This document shows, in pieces, positions 17,465-25,728 of a stretch of 64,000 nucleotides of DNA. Below the pieces are notes generated by a model. That model made no database searches. It was given only the letters and a program-made list of their open reading frames with translations, and was not told the DNA's origin. Where the stretch lies: positions 170,123 through 234,122 of the forward strand of contig NZ_JARJBB010000010.1 of the NCBI RefSeq assembly GCF_029269835.1, read 5' to 3'. Position 1 is the first letter of the stretch; each line of letters begins with the position of its first letter. The DNA comes from Streptomyces tropicalis. GTDB lineage: Bacteria; Actinomycetota; Actinomycetes; Streptomycetales; Streptomycetaceae. The translations under genes and the position numbers were made by a program.

Positions 17465-17495
17465 ATACTTGGATCTCCGAGCAAAAATACTTGGA
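17465..17495. promoter_or_regulatory. direct repeat ATACTTGGA upstream of second bkd operon
   Basis: ATACTTGGA occurs at 17465-17473 and again at 17487-17495, 22 bases apart, which is about two helical turns. Same-face repeats in an AT-rich promoter are a typical activator or repressor arrangement. The binding protein is unknown; the BkdR-type Lrp regulator at 1-486 is one candidate. Confidence 0.5.
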
Positions 17496-17599
17496 AATCA
17501 AAGGAAAAACGCAGGTCAAGAGGGGTTTCCCAGAAATGTGGAGCACTGGGTAACGTGACTGTTGCAGGGCGCTCGCCGGGGCACCTGTCACGCCTGCTC

Positions 17600-17705
17600 C
17601 CGGCCGAGTGGCACCCACCCCGTGCCCGGTGGCCGGATTCAGGCGAGCCTCCCCCACGCTCTGAACGAGCAGGGGGACCCTCAGGCCAACCGGCAACCCC
17701 GGGGG
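17600..17705 (+). promoter_or_regulatory. structured 5' leader of second bkd operon
   Basis: CCGGCC (17600) pairs with GGCCGG (17631-17636) around an inner GGCAC/GTGCC stem. A second hairpin, CCCCC-GCTC/GAGC-GGGGG, lies at 17651-17676. A third possible stem starts at CCGGCAACC near 17691. The second hairpin has the look of a dispersed streptomycete intergenic repeat. The CCGGCAACC box recalls SAM-riboswitch cores, but the remaining core was not found. Function is unassigned. Confidence 0.35.
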
Positions 17706-17727
17706 CCGGACCGACGGAGGAGCACAC

Positions 17728-18936
17728 GTGACCGTGGAGAGCACTGCCGCGACATCGCGCCGCAGCGCCGGAAGCAAGGCCGCAGCGACCGGCTCGAAAG
17801 CCGCCGGCGGCACCGGCGGGCGGACCGCCCGCGCGACCGCCAAGAAGGGCGCCGAGGGGCCGGAGCTCGTGCAGCTGCTGACGCCCGAGGGGAAGCGCGT
17901 CAAGAACGCCGGGTACGACAAGTACGTCGCCGGCATCACCCCCGACGAGCTCCGCGGCCTGTACCGCGACATGGTGCTCACCCGCCGCTTCGACGCCGAG
18001 GCCACCGCCCTCCAGCGCCAGGGCGAGCTGGGCCTGTGGGCCTCGCTGCTCGGCCAGGAGGCCGCCCAGATCGGCTCCGGCCGCGCCACCCGCGAGGACG
18101 ACTACGTCTTCCCGACCTACCGCGAGCACGGCGTCGCCTGGTGCCGCGGGGTCGACCCCACGAACCTCCTCGGCATGTTCCGCGGAGTGAACAACGGCGG
18201 CTGGGACCCCAACAGCAACAACTTCCAGCTCTACACGATCGTCATCGGCTCCCAGACGCTGCACGCCACCGGCTACGCCATGGGCATCGCCAAGGACGGC
18301 GCCGACTCCGCGGTGATCGCCTACTTCGGCGACGGCGCCTCCAGCCAGGGCGACGTGGCCGAGTCCTTCACGTTCTCCGCGGTCTACAACGCCCCCGTGG
18401 TGTTCTTCTGCCAGAACAACCAGTGGGCGATCTCCGAGCCCACCGAGAAGCAGACCCGCGTCCCGCTCTACCAGCGCGCGCAGGGCTTCGGCTTCCCCGG
18501 CGTCCGTGTCGACGGCAACGACGTGCTGGCCTGCCTCGCGGTCACCAAGTGGGCGCTGGAGCGCGCCCGCAGCGGCGAGGGCCCCACCCTGGTGGAGGCG
18601 TTCACCTACCGCATGGGCGCCCACACCACGTCCGACGACCCCACCCGCTACCGCCACGACGACGAGCGGGCCGCCTGGGAGGCGAAGGACCCGATCCTCC
18701 GCCTGCGCCGGTACCTGGAGGCCGCACACCACGCGGACGAGGAATTCTTCGCGGAGCTCGAGGCCGAGAGCGAGGCGTTGGGCAAGCGGGTGCGCGAGGC
18801 GGTCCGTGCCATGCCCGACCCGGACCACTTCGCCATCTTCGAGAACGTGTACGCGGACGGGCACGCGCTCGTCGACGAGGAGCGCGCCCAGTTCGCCGCC
18901 TACCAGGCGTCGTTCGCGGACGCAGAGGGGGTCTGA
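17728..18936 (+). CDS. bkdA: branched-chain 2-oxoacid dehydrogenase E1 alpha subunit (second copy)
   Basis: The 402-residue E1 alpha has an Ala/Gly/Lys/Thr-rich N-terminal extension of about 50 residues not seen in the first copy. The ThDP-binding segment starts with GDGASSQGDVAESF near residue 200 and ends FFCQNN. It supplies the alpha half of the E1 decarboxylase. The GTG at 17728 follows CGGAGGAG at good spacing, behind the structured leader. The next gene starts 3 bases after its stop. This operon and that at 662-4184 are paralogues, and organisms with two such sets are known (for example Streptomyces avermitilis bkdABC and bkdFGH). Confidence 0.93.
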   Translation: MTVESTAATSRRSAGSKAAATGSKAAGGTGGRTARATAKKGAEGPELVQLLTPEGKRVKNAGYDKYVAGITPDELRGLYRDMVLTRRFDAEATALQRQGELGLWASLLGQEAAQIGSGRATREDDYVFPTYREHGVAWCRGVDPTNLLGMFRGVNNGGWDPNSNNFQLYTIVIGSQTLHATGYAMGIAKDGADSAVIAYFGDGASSQGDVAESFTFSAVYNAPVVFFCQNNQWAISEPTEKQTRVPLYQRAQGFGFPGVRVDGNDVLACLAVTKWALERARSGEGPTLVEAFTYRMGAHTTSDDPTRYRHDDERAAWEAKDPILRLRRYLEAAHHADEEFFAELEAESEALGKRVREAVRAMPDPDHFAIFENVYADGHALVDEERAQFAAYQASFADAEGV

Positions 18937-18938
18937 TC

Positions 18939-19919
18939 ATGGCAGCGGAGAAGATGGCTCTGGCCAAGGCGATCAACGAGTCGCTGCGCAGCGCCCTGGA
19001 GTCCGACCCCAAGGTCCTGATCATGGGCGAGGACGTCGGCAAGCTCGGCGGCGTGTTCCGGGTGACGGACGGCCTGCAGAAGGACTTCGGCGAGAGCCGC
19101 GTCATCGACACCCCGCTCGCGGAGTCCGGCATCGTCGGCACCGCGATCGGCCTGGCCCTGCGCGGCTACCGCCCCGTGGTGGAGATCCAGTTCGACGGCT
19201 TCGTCTTCCCGGCGTACGACCAGATCGTCACGCAGCTGGCGAAGATGCACGCCCGCTCGCTGGGCAAGGTCAAGCTCCCCGTCGTCGTCCGCATCCCGTA
19301 CGGCGGCGGCATCGGTGCCGTCGAGCACCACTCCGAGTCCCCCGAGGCGCTCTTCGCGCACGTGGCGGGCCTGAAGATCGTCTCCCCGTCGAACGCGTCC
19401 GACGCCTACTGGATGATGCAGCAGGCCATCCAGAGCGACGACCCGGTGATCTTCTTCGAGCCCAAGCGGCGCTACTGGGACAAGGGCGAGGTCAACACCG
19501 AGGCCATCCCCGGCCCGCTGCACCGGGCGCAGGTCGTCCGCGAGGGCACGGACCTCACCCTGGCCGCCTACGGCCCCATGGTGAAGCTCTGCCAGGAGGT
19601 CGCCGACGCGGCCGCCGAGGAGGGCAGGTCCCTGGAGGTCCTGGACCTGCGCTCGGTCTCTCCGATCGACTTCGACGCCGTCCAGACCTCGGTCGAGAAG
19701 ACCCGCCGGCTGGTCGTCGTCCACGAGGCCCCGGTGTTCTTCGGCTCCGGCGCGGAGATCGCCGCCCGGATCACCGAGCGGTGCTTCTACCACCTCGAGG
19801 CCCCGGTCCTCCGGGTCGGCGGCTACCACGCGCCGTACCCGCCGGCCCGGCTGGAGGAGGAGTACCTGCCGAACCTGGACCGCGTGCTCGACGCCGTCGA
19901 CCGCTCGCTGGCGTACTGA
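18939..19919 (+). CDS. bkdB: branched-chain 2-oxoacid dehydrogenase E1 beta subunit (second copy)
   Basis: The 326-residue E1 beta begins MAAEKMALAKAINESL and carries MGEDVGKLGGVFRVTDGL, VVRIPYGGGIGAVEHHSESP and the C-terminal transketolase segment with VVVHEAPVFFGSGAEIAAR. The true start is the ATG at 18939; a longer open frame running from 17562 is only an out-of-frame reading of the E1 alpha gene. It forms an alpha2beta2 enzyme with the preceding product. Ten bases separate its stop from the E2 start. Confidence 0.93.
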   Translation: MAAEKMALAKAINESLRSALESDPKVLIMGEDVGKLGGVFRVTDGLQKDFGESRVIDTPLAESGIVGTAIGLALRGYRPVVEIQFDGFVFPAYDQIVTQLAKMHARSLGKVKLPVVVRIPYGGGIGAVEHHSESPEALFAHVAGLKIVSPSNASDAYWMMQQAIQSDDPVIFFEPKRRYWDKGEVNTEAIPGPLHRAQVVREGTDLTLAAYGPMVKLCQEVADAAAEEGRSLEVLDLRSVSPIDFDAVQTSVEKTRRLVVVHEAPVFFGSGAEIAARITERCFYHLEAPVLRVGGYHAPYPPARLEEEYLPNLDRVLDAVDRSLAY

Positions 19920-19929
19920 GGAGAAGGTC

Positions 19930-21324
19930 GTGACGACGATGACGGAAGCGTCCGTGCGCGAGTTCAAGATGCCCGACGTGGGCGAGGGGCTCACGGAGGC
20001 GGAGATCCTCAAGTGGTACGTCCAGCCCGGTGACACGGTGACCGACGGCCAGGTGGTGTGCGAGGTGGAGACGGCCAAGGCGGCCGTCGAACTCCCCATC
20101 CCCTACGACGGCGTGGTGCGCGAGCTGCACTTCCCCGAGGGCACCACGGTGGACGTGGGCACGTCCATCATCGCGGTGGACGTGGCCGGCGGCGCGCCCG
20201 CCGAGGTCCCCGCCCAGACCCAGGCCGCCGCGGCCCCGGCCGCGGAGAAGCCCGAGGAGGCCGCGCCGCCGGCCCGCCAGCCGGTGCTGGTCGGCTACGG
20301 CGTCGCCACGTCCTCGACCCGGCGCCGCCCCCGCAAGAGCGCCGAGACCGCGGCGGCCCCGGCCGCGGCGGCCGTGCAGGCCGAGCTCAACGGGCACGGC
20401 GCGGCCACCGTGCCGGAGGTCCGGCCGCGCCCGCTGGCCAAGCCGCCGGTGCGCAAGCTGGCCAAGGACCTCGGGGTCGACCTCGCCACGGTCGTGCCCT
20501 CGGGACCGGACGGCATCATCACCCGCGAGGACGTGCACGCGGCGGCCGCCCCGCAGACGGCGCCCGCGCCGGCCGCCGAGGTCCCCGCCGCCGCCCCGGC
20601 GCCGGTCGTGGCCCACGACGGTGCGCGCGAGACCCGCATCCCGGTCAAGGGCGTCCGCAAGGTCACCGCCCAGGCCATGATCGGCTCGGCCTTCACGGCC
20701 CCGCACGTCACGGAGTTCGTGACGGTGGACGTGACGCGCACGATGAAGCTGGTGGAGGAGCTCAAGCAGGACAAGGAGTTCGCGGGCCTGCGCGTGAACC
20801 CCCTGCTGCTGATCGCCAAGGCCCTCCTCGTCGCCATCCGGCGCAACCCGGACATCAACGCCGCCTGGGACGAGGCCAACCAGGAGATCGTCCTCAAGCA
20901 CTACGTGAACCTGGGCATCGCCGCGGCCACCCCGCGCGGCCTGATCGTCCCGAACATCAAGGACGCGCACGCCAAGACGCTGCCGCAGCTCGCCGAGTCC
21001 CTGGGCGAGCTGGTGTCCACCGCACGCGAGGGCAGGACCTCGCCGGCCGCGATGCAGGGCGGCACGGTCACGATCACCAACGTCGGCGTCTTCGGCGTCG
21101 ACACCGGTACGCCCATCCTCAACCCGGGCGAGTCCGCGATCCTCGCGGTCGGCGCGATCAAGCTCCAGCCGTGGATCCACAAGGGCAAGGTGAAGCCCCG
21201 TCAGGTCACCACCCTGGCGCTGAGCTTCGACCACCGCCTGGTCGACGGCGAGCTGGGCTCCAAGGTCCTGGCCGACGTGGCCGCGATCCTGGAGGAGCCG
21301 AAGCGCCTGATCACCTGGGCGTGA
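19930..21324 (+). CDS. bkdC: branched-chain 2-oxoacid dehydrogenase E2 (second copy)
   Basis: The 464-residue dihydrolipoyl acyltransferase has a single lipoyl domain (K50 in VETAKAAVEL), an Ala/Pro-rich linker, the subunit-binding domain near 170-205 (PPVRKLAKDLGVDLATVVPS) and the catalytic domain ending with SFDHRLVDGELG near residue 433. The GTG at 19930 is the first start; an ATG three codons later (19939) is equally possible. A ribosome site GAGGAGAAGG overlaps the previous stop. As with the first operon, no E3 gene follows; a 16-bp hairpin terminator ends the unit. Confidence 0.93.
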   Translation: MTTMTEASVREFKMPDVGEGLTEAEILKWYVQPGDTVTDGQVVCEVETAKAAVELPIPYDGVVRELHFPEGTTVDVGTSIIAVDVAGGAPAEVPAQTQAAAAPAAEKPEEAAPPARQPVLVGYGVATSSTRRRPRKSAETAAAPAAAAVQAELNGHGAATVPEVRPRPLAKPPVRKLAKDLGVDLATVVPSGPDGIITREDVHAAAAPQTAPAPAAEVPAAAPAPVVAHDGARETRIPVKGVRKVTAQAMIGSAFTAPHVTEFVTVDVTRTMKLVEELKQDKEFAGLRVNPLLLIAKALLVAIRRNPDINAAWDEANQEIVLKHYVNLGIAAATPRGLIVPNIKDAHAKTLPQLAESLGELVSTAREGRTSPAAMQGGTVTITNVGVFGVDTGTPILNPGESAILAVGAIKLQPWIHKGKVKPRQVTTLALSFDHRLVDGELGSKVLADVAAILEEPKRLITWA

Positions 21325-21343
21325 CGTCCGCCACCCGGACCTG

Positions 21344-21380
21344 ACAGGACGGCCGCACCGGCACGGTGCGGCCGTCCTGT
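21344..21380 (+). terminator. terminator of second bkd operon
   Basis: A perfect 16-bp inverted repeat (21344-21359 and 21365-21380) with a 5-base loop starts 20 bases after the E2 stop. Confidence 0.75.
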
Positions 21381-21446
21381 GCGTCCGGAGAACTCCTCCG
21401 TGTCCCGACCCCTTCCGGCGGTCGTGCAGGAGGGTGGAACACGGAA

Positions 21447-21474
21447 CGGGCCCGCCGCGACTGCGGCGGGCCCG
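21447..21474 (-). terminator. terminator of the D-Ala-D-Ala transpeptidase gene
   Basis: CGGGCCCGCCGC (21447-21458) pairs with its complement at 21463-21474 around a 4-base loop, just beyond the minus-strand stop at 21497. Confidence 0.65.
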
Positions 21475-21496
21475 GGTCACGTGTGCCGGCGCGGCG

Positions 21497-22399
21497 TCAG
21501 CCCAGCTTGGCGAAGCCGTAGTTGAGGATCTTCGTCGCGTCGGTGGAGCGCTGGGAGATGGAGGAGGAGGCGAGGACCGTGCCGATGACGGTCCTGGTGC
21601 CGCGGGTCGCGGCGAAGACCAGGCAGTACTTGGCCTCCGGGCCCGAGCCCGTCTTCACGCCGATGGCGCCCGAGTAGCTGCTGAGCAGCGTGTTGGTGTT
21701 CGTCCAGGCCGCCATCGTGCGGGTGCTGCCCGTCTTGGTGACGGTCTTGGCCGTGTACGACTTGGTCTTCACGACGGTGCGGAAGGTGGTGCTCTTCATC
21801 GCACTGCTCGCGATCTTCGTCAGGTCGCGCGGCGTCGAGTAGTTGCTGCCGTTGCCGATGCCGTCGAACGAGTCGAAGTGCGTGTTCGTCAGGCCCAGGC
21901 TCTTCGCGGCGCTGTTCATCTTGCCGATGAACGACTTCACGCGGGCGTCCCGGGTCGTGCCCGAGCCGTAGGTGTCGGCCAGCGCGTACGCGGCGTCGCA
22001 GCCCGAGGGCAGCATCAGCCCGTACAGCAGCTGACGGACGGTGACCTTGTCGCCGACGATCAGGTGCGCCTGGGAGGCGTTGTTCCTGACGACGTAGTCG
22101 CTGTACGCCTTCTGGATCGTGACCTTGTGGTCGAGATTCAGGTTCGACTGGGCGAGCACGACCTTCGCGGTCATGATCTTGGTGGTGGAGCCGGTGGAGA
22201 GCCGGCCGTCCGCCGCCTTGGTGAACAGCGACGAGCCCGTGCTGTTGTTCATCGCGTAGCCGCCCTTGGCCACGATCGAAGGCGCGGTGACGGCCTGCGC
22301 GGGCGCGGCGGTGAGGGCTCCGGCGGCGAGCACGGCCCCGGTCGTCATGGCGACGGCGGCGGCTCTGCGGAAACGGATGCCCTGAATGCGGGTTTTCAA
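21497..22399 (-). CDS. dacA: secreted D-alanyl-D-alanine carboxypeptidase/transpeptidase, K15-like (S11)
   Basis: Taking the TTG at 22399 as start gives 300 residues with a clean signal peptide (KTRIQGIRFRR, hydrophobic AAAVAMTTGAVLAAGALTAA, cleavage after AQA near 36). An ATG 23 codons upstream (22468) is possible but would bury the signal. The penicilloyl-serine motifs are STTK at 71-74, SGC at 132-134 in place of the usual SxN, and KTG at 249-251. The SGC motif is the hallmark of the Streptomyces K15 D,D-transpeptidase. The protein trims or cross-links peptidoglycan stem peptides outside the membrane and should be a target of beta-lactams. Confidence 0.9.
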   Translation of the reverse strand: MKTRIQGIRFRRAAAVAMTTGAVLAAGALTAAPAQAVTAPSIVAKGGYAMNNSTGSSLFTKAADGRLSTGSTTKIMTAKVVLAQSNLNLDHKVTIQKAYSDYVVRNNASQAHLIVGDKVTVRQLLYGLMLPSGCDAAYALADTYGSGTTRDARVKSFIGKMNSAAKSLGLTNTHFDSFDGIGNGSNYSTPRDLTKIASSAMKSTTFRTVVKTKSYTAKTVTKTGSTRTMAAWTNTNTLLSSYSGAIGVKTGSGPEAKYCLVFAATRGTRTVIGTVLASSSISQRSTDATKILNYGFAKLG

Positions 22400-22585
22400 G
22401 TGAGGTACCCCGATTGTGTCGAATGGCCCTGGGGTGCGGCCCAGTTGGATGTCCACAGGGATGTCCACGAGGTGGAGCCGCGCAGGTGTGACTCGTAACT
22501 AGCACAGAAGGTTGTGCGCGTGCTGGGGGTGATTGTCGCCCGGTCCGCATGCTGGACGGCAGAGGGTATGCGTACGTCTTGTATC

Positions 22586-22591
22586 TATGCT
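22586..22591 (+). promoter_or_regulatory. candidate -10 of a leaderless gntR transcript
   Basis: TATGCT lies six bases before the ATG at 22598, and no Shine-Dalgarno sequence is present. This spacing would place transcription start at the start codon. Confidence 0.4.
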
Positions 22592-22597
22592 GTGGAC

Positions 22598-23248
22598 ATG
22601 ACCCTGGCCGTGAAGCACGCCCCCGCCGCCGACCGTGTCTACTCCCATGTGAAACAAGGGGTTCTGGACCGCAGCTACGAGGGCGGCACGCTCCTGACGG
22701 AGGGTGAGCTGGCCGAGGCCACCGGGGTCTCGCGCACCCCGGTGCGCGAGGCGCTGCTCCGGCTGGAGGTCGAGGGGCTCATCAAGCTCTACCCGAAAAA
22801 GGGAGCACTGGTCCTCCCGGTCTCCGCGCAGGAGATCGCCGACGTCGTCGAGACCCGGCTCCTCGTGGAGGAGCACGCGGCCCGCAAGGCCGTCCCCGCC
22901 CCGCCCGGCCTCGTCGCCCGGCTCGAGGAACTGCTGACCCGGCAGAAGGAGCAGGCCGCCGCCGGCGACCTCGCGTCCGCCGCCGTCACCGACCGCTGCT
23001 TCCACGCCGAGATCGTCCGCAGCGGCGGCAACGAGATCCTCTCCCGTCTCTACGACCAGCTCCGCGACCGCCAGTTGCGGATGGGGGTCGCCGTGCTGCA
23101 CTCCCACCCCGACCGGGTCGCCAAGACGCTCGCCGAGCACCGGGAACTCCTCGACGCGCTGCGCTCCGGCGACGCGGAGTCCGCCGTCGGCGTCGTCCGG
23201 CGCCACGTCGGCTGGTTCTCCCACCTGGCCCGGGGCGAGGTCCGATGA
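22598..23248 (+). CDS. GntR-family regulator (FadR/FCD subfamily)
   Basis: The 216-residue protein has a GntR winged helix at about 8-75 (DRVYSHVKQGVLDRSYEGG, then ATGVSRTPVREALLRLEVEG) and an all-helical FCD ligand-binding domain (EIADVVETRLLVEEHAARKA ... DRCFHAEIVRSGGNEILSRL, with AEHRELLDALRSGD). FCD regulators respond to small organic acids. The ATG at 22598 is preferred over an upstream ATG in frame at 22514. Its stop overlaps the start of an MFS transporter gene (ATGA at 23245). Regulator and transporter are therefore co-translated, which suggests that the regulator senses the transported compound. Confidence 0.88.
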   Translation: MTLAVKHAPAADRVYSHVKQGVLDRSYEGGTLLTEGELAEATGVSRTPVREALLRLEVEGLIKLYPKKGALVLPVSAQEIADVVETRLLVEEHAARKAVPAPPGLVARLEELLTRQKEQAAAGDLASAAVTDRCFHAEIVRSGGNEILSRLYDQLRDRQLRMGVAVLHSHPDRVAKTLAEHRELLDALRSGDAESAVGVVRRHVGWFSHLARGEVR

Positions 23249-24558
23249 CCGCCGCCACCGTGCCGTCCTCGCCGTCCCTGCCCGGAGACCCCCCGGGCGG
23301 CCGCCGCGCGGTCGCCGTGTGGAGCATCGGCGTCGCGGTCTACTTCGTCGCCGTCATCTTCCGCACCTCGCTGGGCGTCGCCGGCCTGGACGCCGCCGCC
23401 CGCTTCCACGTGAACGCCTCGGCGCTGTCCACCTTCTCGATCCTCCAGCTCCTCGTCTACGCGGGCATGCAGATACCCGTCGGCCTGCTCGTCGACCGCC
23501 TCGGCACCAAGAAGGTGCTGTCCCTCGGCGCCGTGCTCTTCACCGCCGGGCAGCTCGGCTTCGCCTTCTCCCCCTCGTACGCGACCGCGCTCGCCTCGCG
23601 GGCGCTGCTCGGCTGCGGCGACGCGATGACCTTCATCAGCGTGCTGCGCCTGGGCACCCGCTGGTTCCCCGCCCGGCGCGGGCCGCTGGTCGCCCAGCTC
23701 GCCGGCCTGGTCGGCATGGCCGGGAACCTGGTGTCCACCCTCGTGATCGCCCGGCTGCTGCACGGCCTGGGCTGGACGGCCGCCTTCGCAGGGAGTTCGC
23801 TGGCCGGCGCGGTCGTGCTGGTGCTGCTGCTCCTGTTCCTCAAGGACCACCCCGAGGGCCACGAGCCGGAGCCGATGCCCCATCAGGGCGCGGCGTACGT
23901 ACGGCGGCAGATCGCCGCGGCCTGGCGCGAGCCGGGGACCCGGCTCGGGCTGTGGGTGCACTTCACGACCCAGTTCCCGGCGATGGTGTTCCTGCTGCTG
24001 TGGGGCCTGCCGTTCCTCGTGCAGGCCGAGGGCCTGTCCCGGGCCGCCGCCGGTGAGCTGCTCACCCTCGTCGTGCTGTCCAACATGGTCGTCGGACTCG
24101 TCTACGGGCAGATCGTCGCCCGGCACCACGCGGCCCGGCTGCCGCTCGCGCTCGGCACGGTCGCCGCGACGGCGGTCGCATGGGCGGCGACCCTGGCCTG
24201 CCCCGGCCCGCGGGCCCCGCTGTGGCTGCTCGTCGTGCTGTGCACGGTACTCGGTGCGTGCGGTCCGGCCTCGATGCTCGGCTTCGACTTCGCCCGTCCG
24301 GCGAACCCGCCGGAGCGGCAGGGCACGGCGTCCGGCATCACCAACATGGGCGGCTTCGTCGCCTCGATGACCACACTGTTCGCGATCGGTGTGCTGCTGG
24401 ACGCCACCGGCGACGACTACACGGTCGCCTTCTCGTTCGTCTTCGTGCTCCAGGCGCTGGGCGTCAGCCAGATCCTGCGGCTGCGCGACCGGGCCGCGCG
24501 CAGGGAGCGCGAGCGCCTGGTGGCCAGCCGGGTGGAGACGGTGCACGTCCCGGCGTAG
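23245..24558 (+). CDS. MFS transporter
   Basis: The 437-residue protein shows about twelve hydrophobic segments and the major facilitator loop pattern (GLLVDRLGTKKVLSLGAVLF between helices 2 and 3). Early residues VWSIGVAVYFVAVIFRTSLG and the GMQIPVG stretch resemble sugar-phosphate or nitrate/nitrite-type MFS members, but substrate cannot be assigned. It overlaps the GntR gene by four bases and should be expressed from the same transcript. No periplasmic or soluble domain is fused. Confidence 0.87.
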   Translation: MTAATVPSSPSLPGDPPGGRRAVAVWSIGVAVYFVAVIFRTSLGVAGLDAAARFHVNASALSTFSILQLLVYAGMQIPVGLLVDRLGTKKVLSLGAVLFTAGQLGFAFSPSYATALASRALLGCGDAMTFISVLRLGTRWFPARRGPLVAQLAGLVGMAGNLVSTLVIARLLHGLGWTAAFAGSSLAGAVVLVLLLLFLKDHPEGHEPEPMPHQGAAYVRRQIAAAWREPGTRLGLWVHFTTQFPAMVFLLLWGLPFLVQAEGLSRAAAGELLTLVVLSNMVVGLVYGQIVARHHAARLPLALGTVAATAVAWAATLACPGPRAPLWLLVVLCTVLGACGPASMLGFDFARPANPPERQGTASGITNMGGFVASMTTLFAIGVLLDATGDDYTVAFSFVFVLQALGVSQILRLRDRAARRERERLVASRVETVHVPA

Positions 24559-24721
24559 CCGACGGTCCGGCCGTTCCCCGGCACGCGGGGCGGACCCCGG
24601 CCCACGGCGCTCGGCCGGCGGCGCCGCGCGTCCCGCCGTCCGCCCGCGGTCCCCGGCCGCCCGTCCTGCCGGGGGCCGCCGGGCCGCCGGGGACCGCGGT
24701 CCCGGGCGGGTGCCGCCCGTC

Positions 24722-25546
24722 CTACTGCGTCACCGTGAAATTCCGCAGGATCGCCGCCGTCAGATCCGGGTCGCCCTCCGTCTTCACCCGGTCCGCCACC
24801 GCCTCCGGCGTGGTGCGGCCGCAGGCCAGCCGGACGTACGTCTCCCAGTCGAGGGTGAAGGCGGCCGCCGGGCCCAGCGCCGGCGCGGTCTCCAGGCTGC
24901 CGCGGCCCTGGATGTCCACCCGGACCGTGCGCAGGAACTCGACCGGGCCGTGCACGTCGAAGACGATCGCCGAGCTGCGCGGGGCGTCGGCCCTGCCGGC
25001 GACCACGTCCGGAAGCGCGGCGAGCAGGTGGTCGCGGGCGACCAGCGCGCCCGGCGCGTCCAGGTTCCCGGGACGGCCCAGCGCCGTGCGCAGGTCCTGC
25101 TCGTGCACCCAGATGTCGAACGCGCGGTACCGCATGGCCTCTTCGAGGGTGAGCTCGGCGCCGAGCGGCCCGCGGATCCTGGTCCCCGGGTCACGGGACT
25201 CGTTGCGCAGCTGCCGGTTGCGCCGGATGACCGTGTACTCCAGCTCGGACGTCATCTCCGGCGCCGTGTGGTGGCGGCGGACGTCGACCTGCATCTCCAC
25301 GTAGCGCTGGTGCTCGTTGGCGACGTGGAACAGGTCGCGGGGCAGCGAGTGGATGGGGCGCGGGTCGCCGAGCATCTCGCAGTCCATGCCGATGACGTGC
25401 GAGACGATGTCGCGGACCGACCAGCCCGGGCACGGCGTCCGCCGGTTCCACTCGGGCTCCGCGAGTGGCTGCACCAGCTCGGATATCGCGTCGACGGAGT
25501 GGGTCCAGGCGTCGGCGTAGGGCTGGAGGGTGGGATGCAGACTCAC
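24722..25546 (-). CDS. mycothiol-dependent maleylpyruvate isomerase-family (DinB-like) protein
   Basis: The product, 274 residues from the GTG at 25546 (alternative GTG 25576), carries the actinobacterial MDMPI N-terminal four-helix domain with TPCPGWSVRDIVSHVIGMDC near residues 40-60, and a C-terminal domain with YRAFDIWVHEQDLRTALGRP. The histidines in SHVIG and in WVHEQD are the expected metal ligands. Family members use mycothiol with a metal centre for isomerisation or thiol transfer. The specific substrate is unknown. It is divergent from a nitrilase-family gene. Confidence 0.78.
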   Translation of the reverse strand: MSLHPTLQPYADAWTHSVDAISELVQPLAEPEWNRRTPCPGWSVRDIVSHVIGMDCEMLGDPRPIHSLPRDLFHVANEHQRYVEMQVDVRRHHTAPEMTSELEYTVIRRNRQLRNESRDPGTRIRGPLGAELTLEEAMRYRAFDIWVHEQDLRTALGRPGNLDAPGALVARDHLLAALPDVVAGRADAPRSSAIVFDVHGPVEFLRTVRVDIQGRGSLETAPALGPAAAFTLDWETYVRLACGRTTPEAVADRVKTEGDPDLTAAILRNFTVTQ

Positions 25547-25728
25547 GGGAACGGGACCCCTCGGCGGTCGGTACACGGGCAGGTGGTGGTGGCGTTGCCA
25601 GTGGGAGGTGGCTGCTGTCGGCGGGTGTCTAAAACGCTAAGTTACGCTGCTGCGAGGCACCCCGGCAGTGCTTTCGTGTGACGATCGTAGGCCCGTGGGA
25701 ACGACTCGAATGCCAGGACGGTGGTAGT

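Larger units (their letters stand above)
17198..17727. other. 530-base intergenic region with promoter, operator-like repeats and structured leader of the second bkd operon
   Basis: No gene is supported here. Positions about 17455-17560 are AT-rich for this genome and probably hold the promoter. They include a direct repeat listed separately. Positions 17600-17705 are GC-rich and hairpin-dense and probably form a transcribed 5' leader. Confidence 0.55.

Noticed and set aside
17680..17705. SAM riboswitch suggested by CCGGCAACC in the leader
   Set aside because: Other conserved core elements and pairings of SAM-I or SAM-IV could not be placed, and a bkd operon is not a usual target. It is kept only as a structured leader.
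17562..18938. N-terminal 459 codons of a long frame leading into the second E1 beta
   Set aside because: This part is an out-of-frame reading of the E1 alpha gene; homology to E1 beta starts exactly at the ATG at 18939.
23405..23418. parS-like sequence TTCCACGTGAACGC in the MFS gene
   Set aside because: Too many mismatches to the 14-bp core.
24559..24721. GC-rich spacer with several C/G runs as a possible RNA gene
   Set aside because: Only short, ordinary hairpins form; nothing beyond base composition supports an RNA.
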